Assembly (NCBI RefSeq): GCF_000010985.1
Contig: NC_013939.1
Location: 62,001 to 126,000, forward strand
From: Deferribacter desulfuricans SSM1
Lineage (GTDB): Bacteria > Chrysiogenota > Deferribacteres > Deferribacterales > Deferribacteraceae
DNA: 64,000 nucleotides
Direction of reading: 5' to 3'
A program made the translations under genes and the position numbers. The notes below the pieces were generated by a model, which saw only the letters and a program-made list of their open reading frames with translations, had not been told where the DNA came from and made no database searches. How positions within the stretch are numbered: position 1 is the stretch's first letter; each line of letters begins with the position of its first letter. This document shows positions 17,410-24,483 of this stretch, piece after piece.

Positions 17410-18069
17410 TTATTCACAAACCTTTTTTATTTCCTCTACAGTTAAACCAATCTCTTTCATTTTTAATATCTTTTCAACGCTGCATTTACTTTTTTGCTCT
17501 GGCTTTTGAGGTTCATATTTTTGATTTCTAAATGTTTCAAATTTATTTTCTTCTTCAGGTATTTTATTTATTAATGATTGCAAAGCGTCTACAAGTTGTT
17601 CTGCCTGGTTGCTATCATGTATTAAGATTTTAAATGTTTGACTACATTCACCATTATCAAAGATATACCAGTTAACTTTAACTCCGTTGTTTGTGATTAC
17701 AGGTTCTTTTAAGGATGTACCATAACAGCTATAAATATTTCCGTTTATTACTTTTACATAATTAGCACCCAAAAATTTGTTAACTTTGGCTCTGTGATTT
17801 CTGTCATATAATTCCAAAGTTTTTATATAAAACTTATCTCTTTTTTTATGAACCCATGTGAAAGCGAAAAATCTATTGTCATCAGAATGGTAAGTTTTAT
17901 AATATTTATAACTGCTTGAAGGCGGATTCTTATCAAGAATTTCGCTTATTATTGCAAATTCATCTTTGTTTAAATTTTGTTTGATTAATAATTCTGGGTT
18001 TTGTTTTTTTGCACATCCAAGTATTAAAAATAAAGTGAAAACTAAAGATAAAGTTATAACCTTTTTCAT
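17410..18069 (-). CDS. Predicted lipoprotein, unknown function
   Basis: A 219-residue protein starting with MKKVITLSLVFTLFLILGC, a lipoprotein signal peptide with lipobox LILGC. I chose this ATG because AAGGGG stands just before it and the signal peptide begins here; a longer in-frame start adds 14 residues without a ribosome site and runs into the adjacent repeat element. The body has many aromatic and basic residues (YKYYKTYHSDDNRFFAFTW) and three internal Cys. The tail ends KILKMKEIGLTVEEIKKVCE, similar to short helical modules found at the ends of bacterial proteins. I do not recognise the family. Confidence 0.72.
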   Translation of the reverse strand: MKKVITLSLVFTLFLILGCAKKQNPELLIKQNLNKDEFAIISEILDKNPPSSSYKYYKTYHSDDNRFFAFTWVHKKRDKFYIKTLELYDRNHRAKVNKFLGANYVKVINGNIYSCYGTSLKEPVITNNGVKVNWYIFDNGECSQTFKILIHDSNQAEQLVDALQSLINKIPEEENKFETFRNQKYEPQKPEQKSKCSVEKILKMKEIGLTVEEIKKVCE

Positions 18070-18099
18070 TTTTGACCCCTTTTTAATTTTTTTAAAGAG

Positions 18100-18240
18100 T
18101 ATGTTGCACAATAGTCTAACTTATTGAAAATTAATATGAGATTGCTTCTTCGCTTACACTCCTCGCAATGACAGATAAGTTGATCATTGCGAGCATTAGC
18201 AAAGCAATCCCAAAATGCTAATTTTTTATTGTGCAACATA
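18100..18240. repeat. MITE-like palindromic element, copy A
   Basis: The 141-bp element is bounded by perfect 13-bp inverted ends TATGTTGCACAAT / ATTGTGCAACATA. Inside, GAGATTGCTTCTTCGC...CTCGCAATGAC is followed by TCATTGCGAGCATTAGCAAAGCAATC, so the interior also folds back on itself. It has no coding capacity. A second, diverged copy in the opposite orientation is at 35581-35711. It fills most of the gap between the lipoprotein and transketolase genes. Confidence 0.82.
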
Positions 18241-18299
18241 TTTTAAATATATATCTTTTTTATCTTAAAAGTTCAATAAAATTAAAGATAAAAGATAAA

Positions 18300-18328
18300 T
18301 TGACATAGCCTTGTTAGTTTGTTAATAG
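18300..18328 (+). promoter_or_regulatory. Predicted sigma-70 promoter of transketolase
   Basis: A perfect -35 (TTGACA) is followed after 17 bases by TAATAG, a weak -10. It lies 35 bases before the transketolase start and just beyond the MITE-like element, so transcription would start outside the element. Confidence 0.5.
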
Positions 18329-18362
18329 TTCATAATCAAAATTCTGAATACCGGAGAGTTGT

Positions 18363-20261
18363 ATGAAAATATTAAGTGAAGCAGAAATAAAAGAATTAGA
18401 AAAGATGTCTGTTTTGTGTAGAGGGGATATTTTAAAAATGACTACCCTTGCAGGAAGTGGGCATCCTGGTGGCTCGATGTCATCTATTGATATGTATTTG
18501 ACAGTATATAAAATAGCTAATATCTCCCCTGATAACTATAAAGAGCTTAATAGAGACAGAATAATTGTTTCTCATGGGCACACATCTCCAGGTGTATATT
18601 CTGCTCTTGGTAGAAATGGTTTTTTTGATATTGATGAGGCAATCGCTTATTTTAGATTGGCTGGGAGTATCTTTGAGGGGCATATAGAGAGAATGGTGCC
18701 AGGTGTAGAATGGACTACAGGTAATTTAGGGCAAGGGTTATCTGCGGCGTGTGGTATGGCTCTTGCAGCAAAGCATTTAGGTGCTGAGTATGGTGTTTAC
18801 TGTTTTATGGGTGATGGTGAGCAGCAGAAAGGTCAAGTTAGCGAAGCAAGAAGATTTGCTGTTAAATACAATTTAGATAATTTGATAGCTTTTGTAGATT
18901 ATAATAAATTGCAGATTAGTGGTAATATATCTGAGGTTATGCCTCAGAATATAAAAGATGAATATATCGCTTCTGGTTGGGCAGTTCTTGAAATAGATGG
19001 GCATAATATTAAAGAGATTGCTGATGCAATTTATCAAGCTAAAAAGATAGCAAGGCCTGTTTTGATACTAGCAAAAACTGTTATGGGTAAGGGTGTATCT
19101 TTTATGGAAAATAAAGAGGTTTATCATGGAAAACCCTTAAATGAAGAGCAACTTGATGCTGCCCTGAAAGAGCTGGGACTTGAAAATGACCTTGAAAAGT
19201 ATAAAGAGATGAGAAAACAGTTTGTTTTTGATGAATCAGCTCATGAGATTTTTAGATATGAAGTTGCTGTAGATACAGGTTTCCCAAAAACTTATGGCAC
19301 AGATGTATCTATGGATAACAGAGGTGTTTTTGGTAATGCTATTACTGAGCTAGTTCAGATAAATATGGCTGAAAATAATACTCCGATAATCGTTTTTGAT
19401 TGTGATTTGGCTGGTTCTGTTAAAACTGATAAGGTGGCAAAAGAGTTTGCAGAAAACTTTTATGAAGCAGGGATTCAGGAGCATCATACGGCAGTTTGTG
19501 CTGGAGCTGCAAGTGTAAATGGGCTTGTTTCATTTTTTGCAGACTTTGGAGTGTTCGGGATTGATGAAACTTATAATCAGCAAAGACTAAATGATATAAA
19601 TGATACAAATCTCAAAGTGGTTACAACACATGTGGGTATAGATGTTGGAGAAGATGGTAAAACTCATCAATGTATTGATTATATAGGAGCAATGAGAAAT
19701 CTCTATGGATTTAAGGTAATTGTTCCTGCTGATCCAAACCAAACGGATAGAGCTGTCAGATATGCTGCAAAAGAGTATGGGAATTTTTTAATTGCAATGG
19801 GTAGATCAAAAGTCCCGGTAATTGCAGATAAAGAAGGCAGACCATATTATGGCGATGATTATGAGTTTAAATATGGAAAAATAGATGTAATAAGAGATGG
19901 AGAAATCCCTCTTTTTAGTTATGGATCAATGCTTCATCGTGCTGTTAAAGTGTATGATATTGTTTCAAATCAAGGAGTAAATCTTGCTGTTTTGAATGTT
20001 TCATCACCTTTTAAGCTTGATTTAGAGGTTTTAGAAAGGTTTAAAGATAGTAAGATATGGTTTACTTATGAAGATCATAATGTAAACACAGGGCTTGGTT
20101 CCATTCTTGCTGATTTTATCGCTGAAAACGGATGTGGTGTAAAACTTGTAAAATTTGGAGTTAAAGGTTATTCTTATTCTGGTAAACCTGATCATATATT
20201 TGAATTAATTGGGTTGTCACCAGAAGCAGTTGCCGCAGAAATCGTGAAAAATCTAAAATAA
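18363..20261 (+). CDS. tkt: Transketolase
   Basis: A 632-residue single-chain transketolase (not split as in many archaea). The N-terminal thiamine diphosphate domain has GSGHPGGSMSS (about 32-42), SHGHTSPGVYSALGR, TTGNLGQGL and the cofactor motif MGDGEQQKGQVSE...NLIAFVDYNKLQ. The middle pyrimidine domain includes EAGIQEHHTAVCAGAA and THVGIDVGEDGKTHQ. It transfers two-carbon units between sugar phosphates in the non-oxidative pentose phosphate pathway. The ribosome site GGAGAG precedes the ATG. It is a single gene bounded by a terminator, with its own promoter. Confidence 0.95.
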   Translation: MKILSEAEIKELEKMSVLCRGDILKMTTLAGSGHPGGSMSSIDMYLTVYKIANISPDNYKELNRDRIIVSHGHTSPGVYSALGRNGFFDIDEAIAYFRLAGSIFEGHIERMVPGVEWTTGNLGQGLSAACGMALAAKHLGAEYGVYCFMGDGEQQKGQVSEARRFAVKYNLDNLIAFVDYNKLQISGNISEVMPQNIKDEYIASGWAVLEIDGHNIKEIADAIYQAKKIARPVLILAKTVMGKGVSFMENKEVYHGKPLNEEQLDAALKELGLENDLEKYKEMRKQFVFDESAHEIFRYEVAVDTGFPKTYGTDVSMDNRGVFGNAITELVQINMAENNTPIIVFDCDLAGSVKTDKVAKEFAENFYEAGIQEHHTAVCAGAASVNGLVSFFADFGVFGIDETYNQQRLNDINDTNLKVVTTHVGIDVGEDGKTHQCIDYIGAMRNLYGFKVIVPADPNQTDRAVRYAAKEYGNFLIAMGRSKVPVIADKEGRPYYGDDYEFKYGKIDVIRDGEIPLFSYGSMLHRAVKVYDIVSNQGVNLAVLNVSSPFKLDLEVLERFKDSKIWFTYEDHNVNTGLGSILADFIAENGCGVKLVKFGVKGYSYSGKPDHIFELIGLSPEAVAAEIVKNLK

Positions 20262-20300
20262 AAGAAAGAGCTCCTGATAAAGCAGGAGTTCTTTCTTATA
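20262..20300. terminator. Terminator between convergent tkt and hydrogenase protease
   Basis: A long stem, AAGAAAGAGCTCCTG / CAGGAGTTCTTTCTT with one mismatch, has a 7-nt loop and T-rich flanks on both sides. It can stop transcription from either direction. Confidence 0.85.
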
Positions 20301-20781
20301 ATTTTTGAGCAAATTTTTTTAATATCGAATCTATTTCTTCTTTTACTTTATTTTCTAATTTGTCTAAATTGTTTTCTACTTCTTTTGAAAATTCTTTATC
20401 CATATTTATATCTTTAATTTGAATTCCATACATCACTACATACTCAGATTTTATGTCAACCAGCTCTGCAGCAGTTAAAATATCTTTTAAACCCATCTGA
20501 TGTGGTGAAAGTTTGTTTTCAAATACAGCGTGAATATCTTCCCCCTCTATTTTCACCACAGTTCCTGGTGGTAAGTCTAGATCTACAGCATCGACAATAA
20601 TGAGATGAGTAACATCAGAAAGGTGGGGAACTATATCAAGCCCCAATGTCCCACCATCCATAAAGTGCAAAAATGGGTATTTATTTAAGTCATAATGCTT
20701 TTGTAATCTATAAATAATTTCTAACCCTGCAGCGTCATCATTCATTAAAAGATTTCCTAAACCCAAAACCAATATCTTCAT
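20296..20781 (-). CDS. Hydrogenase maturation protease (HyaD/HybD family)
   Basis: A 161-residue endopeptidase. It has the family start VLGLGNLLMNDDAAGLE (first nickel-sensing acidic residues about 15-19), FMDGGTLGLDIVPHL and VDAVDLDLPPG (second acidic ligand), and LSPHQMGLKD (His ligand). It trims the C-terminal tail of the large subunit after nickel insertion; the expected substrate, with its DPCLACAVH site and a 15-residue tail, is encoded two genes upstream. A terminator-like hairpin separates it from the cytochrome gene, so it may be made at lower level. Confidence 0.92.
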   Translation of the reverse strand: MKILVLGLGNLLMNDDAAGLEIIYRLQKHYDLNKYPFLHFMDGGTLGLDIVPHLSDVTHLIIVDAVDLDLPPGTVVKIEGEDIHAVFENKLSPHQMGLKDILTAAELVDIKSEYVVMYGIQIKDINMDKEFSKEVENNLDKLENKVKEEIDSILKKFAQKL

Positions 20782-20790
20782 TGCACCCTC

Positions 20791-20816
20791 AAAAAAATAG
20801 CCGCCTGATGGCGGCT
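20791..20816 (-). terminator. Intra-operon terminator between hydrogenase cytochrome b and protease genes
   Basis: On the minus strand AGCCGCC / GGCGGCT forms a 7-bp GC-rich stem with a 4-nt loop followed by a run of seven T (interrupted once). It lies in the 39-nt gap of the hydrogenase operon. Confidence 0.8.
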
Positions 20817-20820
20817 TTTA

Positions 20821-21507
20821 TTAATGATTTCTTTCAGGTTTCCAACCTGAAAAGATAGAACTAATTTCTCCAGATTGAGTCTTAAAGTCAAAAATGACTG
20901 CGGAGTATAAGTGGTTAATTACAAATCCAGCTATAAGATACATAACTAAATAATGGAAAAATCTAACCCACTGATTGCTTGCAATGGAAAATACCCATGA
21001 TGTAAGCGAGTATAGTGTTGAATTAGGATCTGCTTGAGCCCACAATGCAAAACCAGTAATTATTTGTAAAATGAAAAGATTGAAAAGAACTATGTAAGCA
21101 ACAAGTGCCACTGGGTTGTGTCCTAAAGTATGAGGAGGTTCTTTTTCCAAAAATGTGTAGTATTTGAGATAGGAGAAGAATATTTTTCTATCTTCTTTTT
21201 TAAATGGGTTGGAAAATGAATGCCAGCTTGCATATTTATTACCCACAAATAGCCAGAACAATCTCAAAAGAACACTAAAAGCAAAAATAACACCCACAAG
21301 ATAATGAACATACCTGATAGTTCCCATTACGTATACACCATATCTCGAAGAAGCAGAGATAAAAGGGTAATGAATATATAATCCTGTAAATGATAAAATA
21401 ATTATCGAAAAGAAATTTAACCAGTGGCTGATTCTAACTGGGGCTTCCCAAACATAAACAAATTTTTTAGCAGCACATTTTGGACAATCTTTATACGTAT
21501 TAGCCAT
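20821..21507 (-). CDS. NiFe hydrogenase cytochrome b subunit (HyaC type)
   Basis: A 228-residue membrane protein with four predicted helices and the family opening VYVWEAPVRISHWLNFFSI. Conserved His in helices 1, 2 and 4 (RISHWLN, RYVHYLVG, RFFHYLVMY, INHLYSAV) are the likely haem b ligands. A short N-terminal CPKCAAKK motif precedes the first helix. It receives electrons from the periplasmic hydrogenase dimer and passes them to the quinone pool. It follows the large-subunit gene by 9 nt and is followed by the intra-operon terminator. Confidence 0.92.
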   Translation of the reverse strand: MANTYKDCPKCAAKKFVYVWEAPVRISHWLNFFSIIILSFTGLYIHYPFISASSRYGVYVMGTIRYVHYLVGVIFAFSVLLRLFWLFVGNKYASWHSFSNPFKKEDRKIFFSYLKYYTFLEKEPPHTLGHNPVALVAYIVLFNLFILQIITGFALWAQADPNSTLYSLTSWVFSIASNQWVRFFHYLVMYLIAGFVINHLYSAVIFDFKTQSGEISSIFSGWKPERNH

Positions 21508-21516
21508 AATGGCCTC

Positions 21517-23229
21517 CTATAAAACCTTCACTTTAGAGCGAAGTTTGCCCTTTTCGTCATATACATGCACAGCACATGCAAGACATGGGTCAAAAGAATG
21601 AATTGTTCTTAATATTTCAAGTGGTTTATCAGGGTCAGCAATTGGGGTTCCAATTAGAGATTCTTCATATGGCCCTCTTTGCCCTTTTGCATCTCTTGGG
21701 CCAGCGTTCCAAGTGGAAGGAACTACTGCCTGATAGTTCTTTATCTGTTTGTTTTCAATAACAATCCAATGTCCTAAAGCTCCTCTTGGTGCCTCGTGCC
21801 AACCGTAACCAGCAGCTTTTGATGGCCATGTTTCTGGATCCCACTTTTCACCGTTATGAACACTTAAATCACCAGATTTTATATTTGCAACAAGCATATC
21901 TATCCATTTTGGCAATCTATTCACAGTGATAAGTGTTTCTATACCTCTTGCTGCTGTTCTTCCCAATGTTGAGAACAATACTTCAGGGCCTGCACCAAGT
22001 TTTTTCAATGCCCAGTCAACTGCATCTTTAATCTCTTTATGCCCTTTTGCATACCCAACAACCATTCTTGCCAATGGACCAACTTCCATAGGTTTATCAT
22101 CGTATCTTGGAGCTTTTACCCATGAGTATTTATTATCTACATCAAGGTATTCATATGGAGGTTTCGGCCCAGTATATTTCCAGTTTGTCTCACCATCAAA
22201 TGGATGTTTACCCTTATCATCCCCACCTGTATATTCATACCAAGAATGAGTTACATATTCAGTGATTTTTTTCTGGTCAACTTCTAATACCTTGCTAATA
22301 TCTGCATTTAAAACAATCCCTGATGGTATCCATAATCCGTTTGGATAACCAGATTGATCTTCTGGATATTCACCGTATGATAAGAAGTTTTTGACTCCAG
22401 CACCAATAGATGCCCACTCAGGATAAAACTGTGCTACAGCTAAAAGGTCAGGGATATATACTTGTTCTACAAACTCTTTTGCCATATTTACAAACTCTTT
22501 TATTTGGGCAATTCTATCAGCATTTAAAGCATTTTGGCTGTTTGGGTCAACAGGTACAGACATCCCACCAACAAGGAAAGTCTGTGGGTGTGGGTTTTTA
22601 GAACCTAAAATAGCGTGTATTTTAATTATCTCTTTTTGCAAATGTAATGCTTCAAGGTAATGAGCTACTGCCATTAGGTTTGCTTCTGGTGGTAATTTAT
22701 AAGCAGGATGCCCCCAGTAAGCATTGCCAAATGGTCCAAGTCTTCCTGTTTTAGCAAAAACAGCAATTTTGTTTTGAACAGACCTAAAGTAATCTTCACT
22801 AGAATACTTCCAATCAGATATACTTTGCTGTAATGCTGCTGTTTTCTTAGGATCAGCTTTGAGAGCAGAAACTATATCTACCCAATCCAATGCATGTAAG
22901 TGATAAAAATGGATTACGTGGTCTTGAACATTTTGAATACCGATAATGATATTTCTAATCATTTCAGCGTTAAAAGGTATTTTGATGCCGAGAGCGTTTT
23001 CTACTGCCCTAATAGATGCAATAGAGTGAACAGTGGTACATACTCCGCAAAATCTTTGAGTAAAATACCATGCGTCTCTTGGATCTCTCCCCTGAAGGAT
23101 TTTTTCTACACCTCTAAACATTGTTGAGCTTGACCAAGCATCAACAATCTTTCCATTTTCTACTTTTGCTTCTATTCTTAAATGACCTTCTATCCTTGTT
23201 ATTGGATCAACAACTATTCTATTAGCCAT
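21517..23229 (-). CDS. NiFe hydrogenase large (catalytic) subunit, group 1
   Basis: A 570-residue nickel-binding subunit. It opens with RIVVDPITRIEGHLRIE and holds the two active-site Cys pairs RFCGVCTTVHS (about 58-68) and DPCLACAVH near the C-terminus. The 15 residues after that His form the tail removed by the maturation protease encoded in the same operon. It carries out H2 oxidation in the periplasm as a dimer with the small subunit, travelling out by the partner's Tat signal. No hyp genes for metal-centre assembly are in this window. Confidence 0.96.
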   Translation of the reverse strand: MANRIVVDPITRIEGHLRIEAKVENGKIVDAWSSSTMFRGVEKILQGRDPRDAWYFTQRFCGVCTTVHSIASIRAVENALGIKIPFNAEMIRNIIIGIQNVQDHVIHFYHLHALDWVDIVSALKADPKKTAALQQSISDWKYSSEDYFRSVQNKIAVFAKTGRLGPFGNAYWGHPAYKLPPEANLMAVAHYLEALHLQKEIIKIHAILGSKNPHPQTFLVGGMSVPVDPNSQNALNADRIAQIKEFVNMAKEFVEQVYIPDLLAVAQFYPEWASIGAGVKNFLSYGEYPEDQSGYPNGLWIPSGIVLNADISKVLEVDQKKITEYVTHSWYEYTGGDDKGKHPFDGETNWKYTGPKPPYEYLDVDNKYSWVKAPRYDDKPMEVGPLARMVVGYAKGHKEIKDAVDWALKKLGAGPEVLFSTLGRTAARGIETLITVNRLPKWIDMLVANIKSGDLSVHNGEKWDPETWPSKAAGYGWHEAPRGALGHWIVIENKQIKNYQAVVPSTWNAGPRDAKGQRGPYEESLIGTPIADPDKPLEILRTIHSFDPCLACAVHVYDEKGKLRSKVKVL

Positions 23230-23249
23230 AGCTTACACCCCACTTTATA

Positions 23250-24341
23250 TTATTCTTTGTCTTCAAATTCGTTTTCTACTTTTTTCACAAGTCCACGGTT
23301 TCTAATTGCTGTAACAATACCGTGAACACCAAACACTACAGCTGAAATCCCCACAATGGTTGTTCCAATTTTTGTGGCTGTAGCTTCAACACCAAAGCCA
23401 GGTACATTTGGTAATCTTTTGTAAATTGGCGTCATAGTATCCCAAAAGCCTGGTTCACTACATCCAACACAACCGTGTCCTGCCATTACAGGCCAGCTTG
23501 TACCTTCATTCCATCTGACGGTTGGGCAGTTATGAAAAGTTTCTGGGCCTTTGCAACCCATCTTATATAAACACCATCCTTGACGATGCCCTTCATCTCC
23601 CCACTCTTCTACAAATTGACCAGCATCAAAATGTGCTCTTCTTTCACAATTATCATGGATCCGTTTACCATAAGCAAATTTTGGTCTTAAAAATTTATCA
23701 AGTGCAGGTGCAGCACCAAAAAGTAAATAATGTACAACAGTGGCTGTTAAATTATCAACATTCATTGGGCACCCAGGCAGATTGATAACTGTTTTTTCTG
23801 GGATTATCTCTTTTACAGATTTAGCACCAGTAGGGTTTGGGTAAGCAGCTGGTAAACCACCATATGCAGCACAGGTGCCAACTGCAATCACAAAGGCTGC
23901 GTTTCCACCAACCTCTTTTAGGATGTCAACAGCTGATCTCCCACCTACACAGCAATATACTCCATCATCTTCAACAGGTATTGAACCCTCAACAATGCAG
24001 ATATACTTACCTTTGTATTTTTTTACAGTTTCTTCTCTTGCTGCTTCAGCTTGATGTCCTGCTGCAGCCATGATTGTTTCATGATAATCAATAGATAAGT
24101 AATCCAAGACAAGTTCGGCTACTGTTGGCCTGTTTGCTCTTAATAAAGATTCTGAATCCCCTGCACAATCTTGAAATTCCAACCAAATAACCGGAGGTCT
24201 GTTATCATTTTCAATAGCTTCAGCAATTTTTGGTGCAAAAGCTGGAGATAGAGCTAAAGTACCTGATAAAGCAGTACAGTATTTTAGAAAATCTCTTCTG
24301 CTTATACCATATTCTTTTAAAATTTCATTGAATTTGCCCAT
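23250..24341 (-). CDS. NiFe hydrogenase small subunit with Tat signal and an Asp proximal-cluster ligand
   Basis: A 363-residue Fe-S subunit. The Tat signal has SRRDFLK (residues 14-20) and a hydrophobic stretch, and a C-terminal anchor helix lies near 325-345. The proximal cluster motif reads C59-A-G-D62-S-E-S instead of the usual CxGC; C157 (GTCAAYGG) and C191 (LPGCP) supply the other ligands. The distal cluster has HDNC plus two further Cys (GWCLYKMGCKG). The medial site has FHNC...SWPV...GCVGC with Pro, as in standard 3Fe-4S forms. The six-Cys pattern of oxygen-tolerant enzymes is absent (Gly at both extra positions). It is the first gene of the hydrogenase operon. Confidence 0.95.
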   Translation of the reverse strand: MGKFNEILKEYGISRRDFLKYCTALSGTLALSPAFAPKIAEAIENDNRPPVIWLEFQDCAGDSESLLRANRPTVAELVLDYLSIDYHETIMAAAGHQAEAAREETVKKYKGKYICIVEGSIPVEDDGVYCCVGGRSAVDILKEVGGNAAFVIAVGTCAAYGGLPAAYPNPTGAKSVKEIIPEKTVINLPGCPMNVDNLTATVVHYLLFGAAPALDKFLRPKFAYGKRIHDNCERRAHFDAGQFVEEWGDEGHRQGWCLYKMGCKGPETFHNCPTVRWNEGTSWPVMAGHGCVGCSEPGFWDTMTPIYKRLPNVPGFGVEATATKIGTTIVGISAVVFGVHGIVTAIRNRGLVKKVENEFEDKE

Positions 24342-24439
24342 AATAAAACCCCCTATAAACTGTTCTATTTAATTTTGACATATGCTTAATAAAAAATCAA
24401 CACTTTTTTATAATATTTACCAATTAGTTGCAGCAGAGA

Positions 24440-24483
24440 ATATTAGATTATTATAATATATAAATATTCAAATAATCTAATAT
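24440..24483. repeat. AT-rich inverted repeat between sugar phosphorylase and hydrogenase operon
   Basis: Perfect 13-bp arms ATATTAGATTATT / AATAATCTAATAT are separated by 18 bases; the right arm covers the stop of the phosphorylase gene. It lacks a GC-rich stem and a T-tract, so it is a weak terminator candidate at best. The rest of the gap to the hydrogenase start shows nothing I can assign. Confidence 0.55.

Noticed and set aside
18100-18240. Considered a CRISPR remnant or a transcription terminator
   Set aside because: There is no repeat-spacer pattern and no T-tract; an equal element with the same ends at 35581 shows it is a dispersed repeat.
22410-24073. Plus-strand frames inside the hydrogenase genes, rich in Gln, Leu and His
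   Set aside because: Antisense of highly conserved subunits; no ribosome sites.
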